A stretch of DNA of 20,685 bases from DATDRQ01 sp035291645 (GCA_035291645.1 DATDRQ010000229.1:1-20685), one strand, 5' to 3'. Positions 7,185 through 15,517 are shown, numbered from the stretch's first letter. Numbers and translations: made by a program. Notes: generated from the letters alone by a model not told the origin.

Positions 7185-10043
7185 ATGGTATCGCCCATGG
7201 AAATTAACGTCAACGGAAAGAATTGTCAGGTCGGTCCACGTCCAGGCGAGTCGCTGGCTGAACTGTTGCGCGAACAGCTGGGTTTGTCCGGCACCAAGAT
7301 CGGGTGTGGTGAGGCGGAGTGCGGTACCTGCACCGTGGTCGTGGATGGGGAACCCGTGTTGTCCTGCGTTTATCCAGCCGCGCGCGCCGCTGGACGCCGC
7401 ATCCTGACCATCGAGGGGCTGGCTGGCCAATCTCCTCTAAGGTCGGGCTCGGGAGAGGGGACGAACGGGGATCAATCTGCTCGTCTTCACCCGCTCCAGG
7501 AGGCTTTTGTCCGGTACGGCGCCGTCCAGTGCGGCTTCTGCATCCCCGGTCAGATCATGACCGCTTACGCTCTGCTGCAACGCAGCCCGGTCCCCGGCGA
7601 AGGAGAGATCCGCGAAGCGCTCAAGGATACGCTCTGCCGTTGCGCCGGGTATCCTACCATCATCCAGGCGATTCAGGCGGCGGCGCGTTCGGTCCGCAGC
7701 GGTGAACCAATCGTGGGACCCGCTTACACCTCGAAAACTCCTCTCGAAGTGATCGGTACCAGCCAGATCCGACCGGATGCGGTCGAGAAAGTGAACGGGC
7801 AGGCACTGTTCACCGACGATTTGAGCTTTGAGGGCATGCTACATGCCCGGGTCAAACGCGCTGGAGTCCCACACGCGATTGTCAAACGAATTGAGGTCGA
7901 AGCGGCGCGCCAGATGGTAGGTGTGGCAGCCGTGCTCACCGCGGCAGATATTCCCGGTGAGCATCATCACGGGCTGGTTACCCCGGATTGGCCTTCCCTG
8001 GTCGGCGTCGATGAGCGGGTGCGTACGGTGGGGGATGCCATCGCCGTCGTTGCCGCGGAGACGCGTGAGATCGCCACCCAGGCCCTGGATTTGATCGAGG
8101 TCGAGTACGAGATGCTCCCACCGGTGACAAATCCGGTCCAGGCTCGGCATCCCGAAGCGCCAAAGCTACATGCCAAAGGAAACCAGCTGAAGCATATCAA
8201 GGTCCGCAAGGGAGAGCTTGACCAGGGTTTCGAGGAAGCCGATCTGATCCTTGAACACACCTTCCAAACAGCCACCGACGAGCACGCTTTCCTCGAACCG
8301 GAGTGCAGCATCGCGCGCCTGACACCCGCAGGCCGCATGGAGGTATACGTCGGCTCGCAGATCCCCTACCAGGATCGCAACCAGATCGCCCGGGCGCTCG
8401 GTTGGCCGGAAGAGCGGGTGCGGGTGGTCGGGATGCTAATCGGGGGAGGATTTGGCGGCAAAGAGGACATCGCCGGACAGATCCACGCCGCTTTGCTGGC
8501 CCAGGCGACCGGCCGGCCGGTCAAACTGCTCTTCGACCGGCACGAGAGCCTGCTGGTGCACCCGAAAAGGCACGCCACCCAGATCCGGGTCCGTATGGGC
8601 GCCCGCCAGGATGGCCGGCTGACTGCCGTGGAGACCGAGCTTTACGGCGATACCGGGGCGTATGCCTCGCTGGGTGAGAAAGTGATGACACGGGCGACGA
8701 CCCATTCCGCCGGACCATACGAGGTGCCCCACGTACGCGCCGACTGCTATGCCATGTACACGAACAACCCGCCTGCCGGTGCGTTCCGGGGGTTCGGCGT
8801 CACGCAGTCCTGTTTCGCCATCGAGAGCATGATGGATATGCTCGCCGAGCGGCTCGAAATGGACCCGGTCGAGTTGCGCAGGAGGAACGCGCTGCGCCTC
8901 GGCAGCGTGACCAACACCGGGCAAACACTGCGCGAAAGCGTTGGATTACTTGAATGCCTGGAAAAGGTCTCTGAAGAGATTCACCGGCGGGCTGGAGACC
9001 AGCCATTCGCCGCCCAGAGTGTAGAAGGCGCGCCCCACCTGAAACGCGCCTGGGGGTTGGCGGTCGGTTACAAGAATACGGGTCTGGGAGGGGGGGCGCC
9101 GGATAAGGCCTTCGCCGAGGTGGAGCTCTGCCCGGATGGCATCCTGGAGGTGCGCTCCTCCTCGGCCGAGATTGGCCAGGGCCTGGTGACTGTCCTGCAG
9201 CTGATCGTCGCCCAGGAGTTCAACACGACGCCTGACTGGGTCAGGGTGCTGCTCTCAGACACCGACCTGACCCCCGATGGAGGCCCAACCACCGCTTCCC
9301 GGCAGACATTCGTTACCGGGAATGCCGCTCGCGGGGCTGCCCAGGCCCTGCGCCAGGCGATTGCCAGCACGCTAGCTGAACGGCACGACCAGCCTCCCGA
9401 CGAGATCCGTTTTGTTGAAGGCCTGGTCCAGTTCAACAGCCATGCCCTGCCGATGGAAGCGGTCCAGGTGGAGATGCAGTCCGAGGGACGGCCCCCCAAG
9501 GCTTTATTCGAATATTGGGCACCGGCAACGACGCCATTAGGAGAACCTGGCGATATGCATTTCGCCTTCTCCTTCGGGGCGCAGGCAGCCGAGGTCGAAG
9601 TGAACACCCTGACGGGGGAGGTGCGAGTCCTTCAGGTGATCGCCGCCAACGACGTCGGCCGGGCGCTGAACCCGCTCGGCCTGCAAGGTCAGGTGGAAGG
9701 CGGCGTGATCATGGGTCTCGGCAACGCGTTGATCGAGAACTTCATCGTCCAGGATGGCTACGTCGTCACCGACCGGCTGGCGCGTTACCGCATCCCCTCC
9801 ATCCAGCATAGCCCAGAAATCGTCTCTATTGTCGTCGAAGATCCGGCTTCCCAAGGACCCTATGGGGCCAAAGGTGTTGGTGAGCTCTCCAGCATCCCGA
9901 CCACACCGGCGATCACCAACGCCATCTACAACGCGGTGGGTGTACGCATCGACAAGCTTCCTGTGGATCAGGAGGTGATCGCCAGCCAGCTGGCTGGTTT
10001 CCGACCGGATCAACAATCAGCAATCACCTGGAGGACCGGATGA
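7185..10043 (+). CDS. Fused [2Fe-2S] / molybdopterin subunit of a xanthine dehydrogenase-family hydroxylase (XdhD-like)
   Basis: A 952-residue fusion of the iron-sulfur and molybdenum cofactor subunits, the layout of E. coli XdhD and selenium-dependent xanthine dehydrogenases. The plant-type cluster is held by Cys41, 46, 49 and 61; the second by Cys116, 119, 151 and 153. About 15 extra Gly/Ser-rich residues lie between the two cluster domains compared with CoxS spacing. The molybdopterin part (about 185-950) has GGGFGGKED at 420-428, GAFRGFG around Arg535 and the catalytic glutamate Glu900 in GVGE. It hydroxylates an aromatic heterocycle; a purine is likely from the neighbouring ssnA but not proven. 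Met5 is an alternative start. Its stop overlaps the Nudix start (ATGA). Confidence 0.94.
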   Translation: MVSPMEINVNGKNCQVGPRPGESLAELLREQLGLSGTKIGCGEAECGTCTVVVDGEPVLSCVYPAARAAGRRILTIEGLAGQSPLRSGSGEGTNGDQSARLHPLQEAFVRYGAVQCGFCIPGQIMTAYALLQRSPVPGEGEIREALKDTLCRCAGYPTIIQAIQAAARSVRSGEPIVGPAYTSKTPLEVIGTSQIRPDAVEKVNGQALFTDDLSFEGMLHARVKRAGVPHAIVKRIEVEAARQMVGVAAVLTAADIPGEHHHGLVTPDWPSLVGVDERVRTVGDAIAVVAAETREIATQALDLIEVEYEMLPPVTNPVQARHPEAPKLHAKGNQLKHIKVRKGELDQGFEEADLILEHTFQTATDEHAFLEPECSIARLTPAGRMEVYVGSQIPYQDRNQIARALGWPEERVRVVGMLIGGGFGGKEDIAGQIHAALLAQATGRPVKLLFDRHESLLVHPKRHATQIRVRMGARQDGRLTAVETELYGDTGAYASLGEKVMTRATTHSAGPYEVPHVRADCYAMYTNNPPAGAFRGFGVTQSCFAIESMMDMLAERLEMDPVELRRRNALRLGSVTNTGQTLRESVGLLECLEKVSEEIHRRAGDQPFAAQSVEGAPHLKRAWGLAVGYKNTGLGGGAPDKAFAEVELCPDGILEVRSSSAEIGQGLVTVLQLIVAQEFNTTPDWVRVLLSDTDLTPDGGPTTASRQTFVTGNAARGAAQALRQAIASTLAERHDQPPDEIRFVEGLVQFNSHALPMEAVQVEMQSEGRPPKALFEYWAPATTPLGEPGDMHFAFSFGAQAAEVEVNTLTGEVRVLQVIAANDVGRALNPLGLQGQVEGGVIMGLGNALIENFIVQDGYVVTDRLARYRIPSIQHSPEIVSIVVEDPASQGPYGAKGVGELSSIPTTPAITNAIYNAVGVRIDKLPVDQEVIASQLAGFRPDQQSAITWRTG

Positions 10044-10666
10044 GTGAAACTCTGCCCCGTTGGTTGGTTTGGGCCCGGGAGATCCAGGCCCTCTCCCAGA
10101 CAGGCTTCCATTACTCGGAAAATGACTACCAGCGGGAACGCTACCACCGGCTGAGCCAGATCGCGGCTGAGATCATCAGCGAATACAGCGATGTAGATTG
10201 TTCGAGACTGGAGGGCATCTTCTCCTCCCAAACTGGATACGCCACCCCGCGGGTGGATGTCAGGGGGGCGGTTTTTCAGGATGGCAAACTTCTGCTGGTA
10301 CGCGAGCGCGCCGACGGGGGCTGGACCATGCCGGGAGGCTGGGCTGACGTGGGGGATGTGCCCTCCGAATCGGCCGAACGAGAGGTGTGGGAGGAAGCCG
10401 GATTGCGGGTAACAGCGCGTAAGGTGGTCGGTGTATATGATGCGAACCGCACCGGACCTTTGGAGGTCTTCCACGCCTTCAAGATCGTTTTTCTCTGTGA
10501 CCTTCTAGGTGGCACACCCGGTCCAAGCAGTGAGACTTCCGAGGTCGCTTTCTTCGCAGAGGACGAACTCCCCATACCCCTTTCAGGAGAGCGCACCCGC
10601 ATGCGCCACATCCAGGATGCTTTCGCGGTATCCAAGGATGAGGCCAGGCAGACCGCTTTTGATTAA
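10040..10666 (+). CDS. Nudix hydrolase with N-terminal extension domain
   Basis: A 208-residue hydrolase. Residues 1-65 resemble the helical Nudix_N domain seen in ADP-ribose pyrophosphatase-like proteins, and 70-200 form the Nudix fold. The Nudix box runs from Gly100 to Leu122 and ends in REVWEEAGL. The glutamate normally found six residues after the first glycine is an aspartate (Asp106); the metal-binding REVWEE core is intact, so the protein is probably active. Likely substrate is a nucleoside diphosphate linked to another group, not identifiable from sequence. The ATG overlaps the stop of the hydroxylase gene (ATGA) with GGAGG upstream, so translation is coupled. A tie to purine handling is inference. 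Confidence 0.92.
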   Translation: MSETLPRWLVWAREIQALSQTGFHYSENDYQRERYHRLSQIAAEIISEYSDVDCSRLEGIFSSQTGYATPRVDVRGAVFQDGKLLLVRERADGGWTMPGGWADVGDVPSESAEREVWEEAGLRVTARKVVGVYDANRTGPLEVFHAFKIVFLCDLLGGTPGPSSETSEVAFFAEDELPIPLSGERTRMRHIQDAFAVSKDEARQTAFD

Positions 10667-10697
10667 CAAAATCAAGCCAATCTGACGAGGCGGCACT

Positions 10698-12047
10698 ATG
10701 CTGATTACCAACGGGACATTGATTACCTGGGAAGAGCCTAACCGCATCCTGGACGGCCAGGCGATATACCTGGCGGATGGCAAGATCGGGGAGATCGGTT
10801 CGCAGGACGAATTGCTCCGACGATTCCCGGAGGCCGAAAGGCTGGATGCAGGCGGGCAATTCGTAATGCCCGGCAATATCTGCGCCCACACCCACTTCTA
10901 CGGCGCTTTCGCCCGCGGTATGGCTATTCCCGGCCCGGCGCCAAAAGATTTCCCCGAGATTCTTCAAAAGCTGTGGTGGCCGCTGGATAAATCATTGGAC
11001 CTTGAAGCCATCCGGTTATCGGCAGAGGTCATGCTGATCGATGCGGTCAAACATGGGACGACGACTCTGATCGACCACCATGCCTCGCCGAACGCCATCC
11101 AGGGTTCGCTCGATACGATCGCCGGGGCGGTCGACCGGTCCGGCCTGCGTGCGGTGCTTTGTTACGAGGTGACCGACCGGGATGGGCCAGAACGGGCGCG
11201 GGCGGGCATCGCCGAGAATGTCCGCTTTATTCAACGCGCGTGTGATGATCGTCCGGCAGATGGGCGCCTGGGAGCGACCTTCGGGCTGCATGCCAGCCTG
11301 ACCTTATCGGAGGAAACGCTGGCAGCCTGCCGGCAGGCTGCCCCAACCGGGACCGGTTTCCATATTCATGTCGCCGAGCACGAAGCGGATGAGTACGATA
11401 GCCAGGCCAAGGCCGGCACACGCGTCGTGGACCGGCTCAAGCGCCACGGGATTCTCGGTCTACAGACCATCGTCGCCCACGCCGTGCACGTCGACGCGCG
11501 CGAGATCGACATCCTGGCGGAGAGCGGGACCTGGGTCAGCCACCAGCCGCGGTCCAATATGAACAACGGGGTCGGTGCGGCGCCGCTCGAATCGCTCTCC
11601 CGGGCCGGGGTCAACCTGTGCCTCGGGACGGATGGGTTCTCGCACACCATGTGGGAGGAAGCCAAGTTTGCCTATCTCCTCCAGAAAGTCTGGCACCGCG
11701 ACCCCCGGCGGCTGCCCGGGAATGAAGTAACCCAGCTGGCTGCTTACAATAACGCCGCCCTGGCGGGACGCTTCTTCCCTGACGCGCCACTCGGTGTTCT
11801 GGCGCCTGGGGCCTGGGCTGATATAATCTTCGTGGATTATCGCCCTTTCACACCGCTCTCAGCTGGCAACCTGCCCTGGCATATGCTGTTCGGTTTCCAC
11901 GAAAGCATGGTCACGACCACGATCGTTTCCGGTAGGGTGCTGATGCGCGACCGCCGGCTGTTGATCATAGACGAAGAACAGGTCTCAGCCCGCGCCCGAG
12001 AAAAAGCACCTCAGGTGTGGCAGCGCTACCAGACCTTTGTACCTTGA
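10698..12047 (+). CDS. ssnA: Putative aminohydrolase SsnA
   Basis: A 449-residue amidohydrolase-superfamily protein that matches SsnA in its characteristic segments: VMPGNICAHTHFYGAFARG, KLWWPLDKSLD, DHHASPNAIQGSLDT, RSNMNNGVG and LCLGTDG. Metal-site residues visible are His64 and His66, His224 with Glu227 in HIHVAE, His261 in the VAHAVH segment and Asp312 in GTDG. The family probably deaminates a purine or related heterocycle, and its substrate is unproven. In E. coli ssnA lies beside ygfM and xdhD in the selenium-dependent molybdenum hydroxylase island, and the same partners lie just upstream here. Ribosome binding site GAGG is 7 bases before the ATG. npdG starts 13 bases after its stop. 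Confidence 0.93.
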   Translation: MLITNGTLITWEEPNRILDGQAIYLADGKIGEIGSQDELLRRFPEAERLDAGGQFVMPGNICAHTHFYGAFARGMAIPGPAPKDFPEILQKLWWPLDKSLDLEAIRLSAEVMLIDAVKHGTTTLIDHHASPNAIQGSLDTIAGAVDRSGLRAVLCYEVTDRDGPERARAGIAENVRFIQRACDDRPADGRLGATFGLHASLTLSEETLAACRQAAPTGTGFHIHVAEHEADEYDSQAKAGTRVVDRLKRHGILGLQTIVAHAVHVDAREIDILAESGTWVSHQPRSNMNNGVGAAPLESLSRAGVNLCLGTDGFSHTMWEEAKFAYLLQKVWHRDPRRLPGNEVTQLAAYNNAALAGRFFPDAPLGVLAPGAWADIIFVDYRPFTPLSAGNLPWHMLFGFHESMVTTTIVSGRVLMRDRRLLIIDEEQVSARAREKAPQVWQRYQTFVP

Positions 12048-12060
12048 CTGACCAGGAAGA

Positions 12061-12744
12061 ATGATCGCCACCCCGATGTCCACACAACAACTGCCTACCA
12101 TTGCCATCCTCGGTGGGACCGGAAAAGAAGGTCCAGGCCTGGCCTTGCGCTGGGCCAGGGCGGGCTACCTCATCCTGATCGGGTCTCGCCAGGCGGAGAA
12201 AGCCCAAGCAACCGCGGCCGAGTTAAACGAAAAGCTTGGGAGTGGAAAGATCTCGGGCATGTTGAACGGCGACGCCGCTCGCCGGGCGGATATCTGTGTG
12301 CTCACGGTCGTCCATACCGCCCACCGGGAAGCTCTTGAAGGATTGAAAAGTGACTTGCAAGGCAAGATCCTGGTCGATGCTACCGCCCGGGTAGATTTCC
12401 AGGATCCAAGGCCGCCCGATTCCCCAGCCGCAGCGCGCATGGCCCAGAACAAACTCGGCCCTGGAGTGCGCGTCGTGGCTGCATTTCAAAATGTACCCGC
12501 TAGCGTGCTCAAGAAGAACCTGGACCAGCCATTAAACGTCGATGTCCTGGTGTGCGCCGATGACCTGCCGGCGGCGGATGCGGTGATTGCTCTGGCGCAA
12601 GCCATCGGAATGCACGCCTATTATGCCGGGGGGCTCGATAACGCGGTGGTGGTGGAAGGTCTGACCTCCATCCTGATCAGTCTAAATAAGCATTACGGGG
12701 GTCACTCTGCCGCGGTCAAAGTGACCGGCATCCAGGGTAAATGA
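12061..12744 (+). CDS. npdG: NADPH-dependent F420 reductase (F420H2:NADP+ oxidoreductase)
   Basis: A 227-residue cytosolic oxidoreductase of the NpdG/Fno family. It moves hydride between NADPH and coenzyme F420, supplying F420H2 or NADPH. The N-terminal Rossmann motif ILGGTGKEGPGLALRWARAG is family-typical. GSR at 41-43 fits recognition of the NADP 2'-phosphate, and the C-terminal segment YAGGLDNAVVVEGLT with a final VKVTGI is also as in the family. The start may be Met1 or Met6 (12076); AGGAAG at 12054-12059 fits neither spacing well. It follows ssnA by 13 bases and opens the F420 gene block. Confidence 0.92.
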   Translation: MIATPMSTQQLPTIAILGGTGKEGPGLALRWARAGYLILIGSRQAEKAQATAAELNEKLGSGKISGMLNGDAARRADICVLTVVHTAHREALEGLKSDLQGKILVDATARVDFQDPRPPDSPAAARMAQNKLGPGVRVVAAFQNVPASVLKKNLDQPLNVDVLVCADDLPAADAVIALAQAIGMHAYYAGGLDNAVVVEGLTSILISLNKHYGGHSAAVKVTGIQGK

Positions 12745-12815
12745 TCGCACCGGGTCCTGTTGTGACGAGCATTAATTTAATACTTCTTAATTCGGATTTT
12801 CAGGAGCGCCGCTGA

Positions 12816-13583
12816 ATGGCGCTGACGCTTACTCCACTGCCGGGAATTCCTATGGTTCAACCTGGGGATGATCTGGCTGAATTCATACGGCAGGCCCTCG
12901 ATAGAGCGAGGATCGTCTTGTCAGATGGGGATATCCTGGTCCTGGCCCAGAAGGTGGTCTCCAAAGCGGAAGGGCGCCAGGTGAATCTCACCTCAATCGT
13001 GGCATCCAGTACAGCGGAAGAACTTGCCAAACAGATTGGGAAGGACCCACGGGTAGTAGAGCTGATTATCAGGGAAAGCCGGGAAGTCCTGCGGACCAGG
13101 CTTGGCACGATCGTAGTCGAACACCGTCTGGGTTTCGTCTGCGCCAACGCCGGTATCGATCACTCGAATGTTAAGGGAGAGGGGAGTTCAACAGAAGAAT
13201 GGGTCTTAATGCTCCCTGAAGATCCGGATTCATCGGCGAGCGCTCTGAGGCGCCATCTGGAAGCCAGCAGCGGCGTTCGCTTGGGGGTGTTGATCATCGA
13301 CTCGCACGGCCGGGCCTGGCGGATGGGCACAGCCGGCGTAGCCATCGGTCTCTCCGGGCTGCCCGGCCTGGTTGACCTGCGCGGGGAAAACGACCTGTTT
13401 GGTTACACCCTGCGCATCACCCAGGTGGGTGCGGCCGATGAACTGGCCTCCGCTGCCTCGTTGATCATGGGACAGGCGGGTGAAGGGACTCCGGTAGTCC
13501 ACGTGCGTGGATTCCCTTACCCGCTTAGGGAAGGCTGCCTGGAGGAGCTGCTGCGTCCCAGGGAATTAGATTTATTCAGGTGA
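12816..13583 (+). CDS. cofE: Coenzyme F420-0:L-glutamate ligase CofE
   Basis: A 255-residue GTP-dependent ligase that adds glutamates to F420-0. Family blocks seen are VLAQKVVSKAEGR at 42-54, the NAGIDHSNV segment at 111-119, and DSHGRAWRMGTAGVAIG at 162-178. The usual C-terminus RPRELDLFR is complete. Length equals that of archaeal CofE, so it lacks the C-terminal nitroreductase domain fused in actinobacterial FbiB. A comparable domain is encoded separately just downstream. AGGAG lies 9 bases before the ATG. The 71-base gap before it is AT-rich and could hold a promoter, though no good -35/-10 pair is visible. Its stop overlaps the GTG of a truncated PPOX fragment (GTGA). Confidence 0.96.
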   Translation: MALTLTPLPGIPMVQPGDDLAEFIRQALDRARIVLSDGDILVLAQKVVSKAEGRQVNLTSIVASSTAEELAKQIGKDPRVVELIIRESREVLRTRLGTIVVEHRLGFVCANAGIDHSNVKGEGSSTEEWVLMLPEDPDSSASALRRHLEASSGVRLGVLIIDSHGRAWRMGTAGVAIGLSGLPGLVDLRGENDLFGYTLRITQVGAADELASAASLIMGQAGEGTPVVHVRGFPYPLREGCLEELLRPRELDLFR

Positions 13584-13771
13584 GCGTTGATTCGAATCGC
13601 TATCTTCAGATTAGAGGTCGTGTAGAAGTGATCACCACCGAAAGAGCTCGGGAGCAGATTATAACCTTAGCAGGCAAATACACCGGAACGGCGGGGTGCG
13701 ACTCCGCCTGGCCAGGGGATGTCCGGGTGATTTACAAAATCCAGCCGGTGACTGCGAGCGGCATGGGATGA
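13580..13771 (+). pseudogene. 5'-truncated F420-dependent PPOX-family oxidoreductase remnant
   Basis: This 63-codon frame (GTG start) resembles only the C-terminal part of F420-dependent pyridoxamine 5'-phosphate oxidase-like proteins, which are usually about 130-150 residues. The recognisable run is NRYLQIRGRVEVIT, then a helix EQIITLAGKYTG, then PGDVRVIYKIQP and a family-like end GMG. The N-terminal half, with much of the flavin-binding barrel, is missing. The frame begins exactly at the cofE stop (GTGA overlap) and ends overlapping the next ATG (ATGA), as if a deletion had fused two operon genes. It may still be translated as a small peptide. I call it a remnant rather than a working enzyme. 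The family match is from recall of conserved patterns. Confidence 0.72.
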
Positions 13772-14388
13772 GTGAAGCCATCCGGACCGTGGATCTGCAG
13801 GAATTTCTCTGTTCCAGGCGCTCGATCCGGCAATTTCTGCCCGATCAGGTACCTTCCGAGGTACTTAACCGGATACTGCAGACGGCTACCTGGGCGCCCT
13901 CTGCCCATAATCGCCAACCCTGGCGCTTTGTGATCATCCGAGACCAGGAAATCAAGAAGTTTTTAGTAGAGCAGATGGGGGCCAAATTCCGCCAGGACCT
14001 CCTGTCGGACGGGATCGAACAGGAGCAGGTTGAAAAGCAGATCGCCCGATCGCGAGGGCGCCTCCTGGGAGCCCCGGTATCGATCCTGGTATGCCAGGAT
14101 ACTTCCCTCGGGGATGACTACCCGGATGCTTCCCGCCGGCAGGCGGAGTTCTTGATGGGTGTCCAGAGCGTAGCGTTGGCAGCAGGTCAGCTGCTGCTGG
14201 CTGCCCATGCCGCCGGGTTAGGCGGGGCCTGGGTTTGCGCTCCACTGTTTGCCCAAGAGATCGCCCGGCGAGTGCTGGATTTGCCGGCGACCTGGGATCC
14301 GCAGGCATTTTTACTCTTGGGTTATCCGGCTGAAGACCCGGCGCCACGCCCCAGACTCGGTCTCTCCGAAGTGGCGCGCTTTATTTAG
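13768..14388 (+). CDS. Nitroreductase-fold protein, probable dehydro-F420-0 reductase (FbiB C-terminal-like)
   Basis: A 206-residue FMN nitroreductase. Flavin-contact motifs are RRSIRQF at 17-23 and SAHNRQPWRF at 45-54. The middle and C-terminal parts resemble the C-terminal domain of actinobacterial FbiB: FRQDLLSDGI, QIARSRGRLLGAPV, DDYPDASRRQAEFLM and LPATWDPQAFLLLGYPAE. In FbiB that domain reduces dehydro-F420-0, made when phosphoenolpyruvate is used instead of 2-phospholactate. Its place between cofE and cofD fits this job. I chose ATG 13768, which overlaps the stop of the PPOX remnant, because upstream in-frame codons encode no family sequence. Substrate assignment is inference. Confidence 0.85.
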   Translation: MSEAIRTVDLQEFLCSRRSIRQFLPDQVPSEVLNRILQTATWAPSAHNRQPWRFVIIRDQEIKKFLVEQMGAKFRQDLLSDGIEQEQVEKQIARSRGRLLGAPVSILVCQDTSLGDDYPDASRRQAEFLMGVQSVALAAGQLLLAAHAAGLGGAWVCAPLFAQEIARRVLDLPATWDPQAFLLLGYPAEDPAPRPRLGLSEVARFI

Positions 14389-14405
14389 GTCAATATGGAT
14401 CGTGC

Positions 14406-15374
14406 ATGAGAGTGGTTGCGCTGGCGGGTGGGGTGGGGGGTGCGAAGCTGGTCGATGGTCTGGCTAAGGTCCTTCCCCCAGAAGATTTGACTGTGGTCGT
14501 GAATACCGGCGACGACTTCGACCACTTCGGACTGCGCATCTGCCCGGACCTGGATACGGTTTGCTATACCCTGGCTGGCATTGCTAATCCGGCGACCGGT
14601 TGGGGCAGAGCCGGGGAGACCTGGAACGCCATGGAAAGCCTGGCAGCGCTGGGAGGTCCGGATTGGTTCCGCCTGGGGGACCGGGACCTGGGCACCCATC
14701 TAGAGAGAACCCGCTTGTTGGGAGCCGGACTCACTTTAACTCAGGTGACGCAGCATTTTTGCAGATCCTGGAGCGTCCAGCAGGCTATCCTGCCGATGAG
14801 CGATGATCCGGTCCTGACCCGGGTGTGCAGCGACGAGGGGGAACTGACCTTCCAGGAATATTTCGTCCGCCGCCAGTGCCGGCCGCGGGTTGAAGGTTTT
14901 CGCTTCGAGCAGGCCGATCGGTCGCGGCCTGCCCCTGGGGTCGTGGAAGCTCTCCAACGGGCGCAATTGATCGTTATCTGCCCATCGAATCCGTGGGTGA
15001 GCATCGATCCGATCCTGTCCGTCCCCGGAATCTGGGAAGAATTGACCAGAGACTCTCTCCACCCGCGCGCCGTCCTGGCTGTATCCCCGATCATTCACGG
15101 GGTAACGGTGAAAGGACCGGCCGCCAAGATGTTTTCCGAGCTGGGGTTCGAGCCGTCGGCGCTGGCGGTCGCCGAACATTATGGATCAATTCGAAAAGGT
15201 GGGCTATTAAGTGGTTTCATCGTGGATGTATCAGACCAGGACCTGGTTAATCAGGTCGAGGCAGCCGGTATTGAAACCCAACCAATGATCACATGGATGA
15301 AGACCATCCAGGACCGGCAACGCCTGGCCGATCAGTTGCTTGGCTTCGGCAAAAGCCTCCTTGTACGCGACTGA
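14406..15374 (+). CDS. cofD: 2-phospho-L-lactate (or phosphoenolpyruvyl) transferase CofD
   Basis: A 322-residue transferase that joins the GDP-activated three-carbon acid to FO, giving F420-0 or dehydro-F420-0. Family motifs: LAGGVGGAKLVDGL at 6-19, VVNTGDDFDHFGLRICPDLD at 31-50 (FO/metal site), MSDDPVLT in the middle, CPSNPWVSIDPILSVPG, SPIIHGVTVKGPAAKM and the AEHYG segment near the C-terminus. Length is normal for CofD. It follows the nitroreductase by 17 bases and is probably in the same transcript. Given the FbiB-like neighbour, the phosphoenolpyruvate route is the more likely one, but CofD sequence alone does not show which donor is used. Confidence 0.96.
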   Translation: MRVVALAGGVGGAKLVDGLAKVLPPEDLTVVVNTGDDFDHFGLRICPDLDTVCYTLAGIANPATGWGRAGETWNAMESLAALGGPDWFRLGDRDLGTHLERTRLLGAGLTLTQVTQHFCRSWSVQQAILPMSDDPVLTRVCSDEGELTFQEYFVRRQCRPRVEGFRFEQADRSRPAPGVVEALQRAQLIVICPSNPWVSIDPILSVPGIWEELTRDSLHPRAVLAVSPIIHGVTVKGPAAKMFSELGFEPSALAVAEHYGSIRKGGLLSGFIVDVSDQDLVNQVEAAGIETQPMITWMKTIQDRQRLADQLLGFGKSLLVRD

Positions 15375-15449
15375 ATAGAGATCATCTGGCAGGTGGAAAA
15401 AAAGAGGGATAAAATTGGAGCAACTTGGTCAGTTTTATTGATACCCTAG

Positions 15450-15505
15450 TTTCGGTGTATTTCTTGCATCGACTTTATCAGTGAATCGGTCTCTTCACAC
15501 CGAAA
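15450..15505 (+). promoter_or_regulatory. Hairpin leader before cofC that may mask its ribosome binding site
   Basis: TTTCGGTGT (15450-15458) and ACACCGAAA (15497-15505) are perfect 9-bp inverted repeats 38 bases apart. The downstream arm runs into the AAAGGA ribosome binding site of cofC. A competing hairpin GTGAA/TTCAC (15481-15498) shares two bases with that arm, so the two folds partly exclude each other. No clear -35/-10 pair was found in the 143-base gap. Function is a guess. Confidence 0.35.
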
Positions 15506-15517
15506 GGAAAGCATTGG

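Noticed and set aside
8436..8924. Long open frame antisense to the molybdopterin subunit gene
   Set aside because: It is one of many antisense frames expected in GC-rich coding DNA; the sense frame carries all family motifs and the antisense product resembles nothing.
7185..10043. Selenocysteine (in-frame UGA) in the selenium-dependent-type hydroxylase
   Set aside because: The frame is continuous with no internal UGA. In this enzyme class selenium is thought to be a labile ligand, not selenocysteine, so none is expected.
13696..13767. Upstream 24-codon extension of the nitroreductase frame
   Set aside because: The extension is out-of-frame coding sequence of the PPOX remnant and Arg/Pro/Gly-rich. 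The ATG at 13768, overlapping the previous stop, gives the family-normal start.
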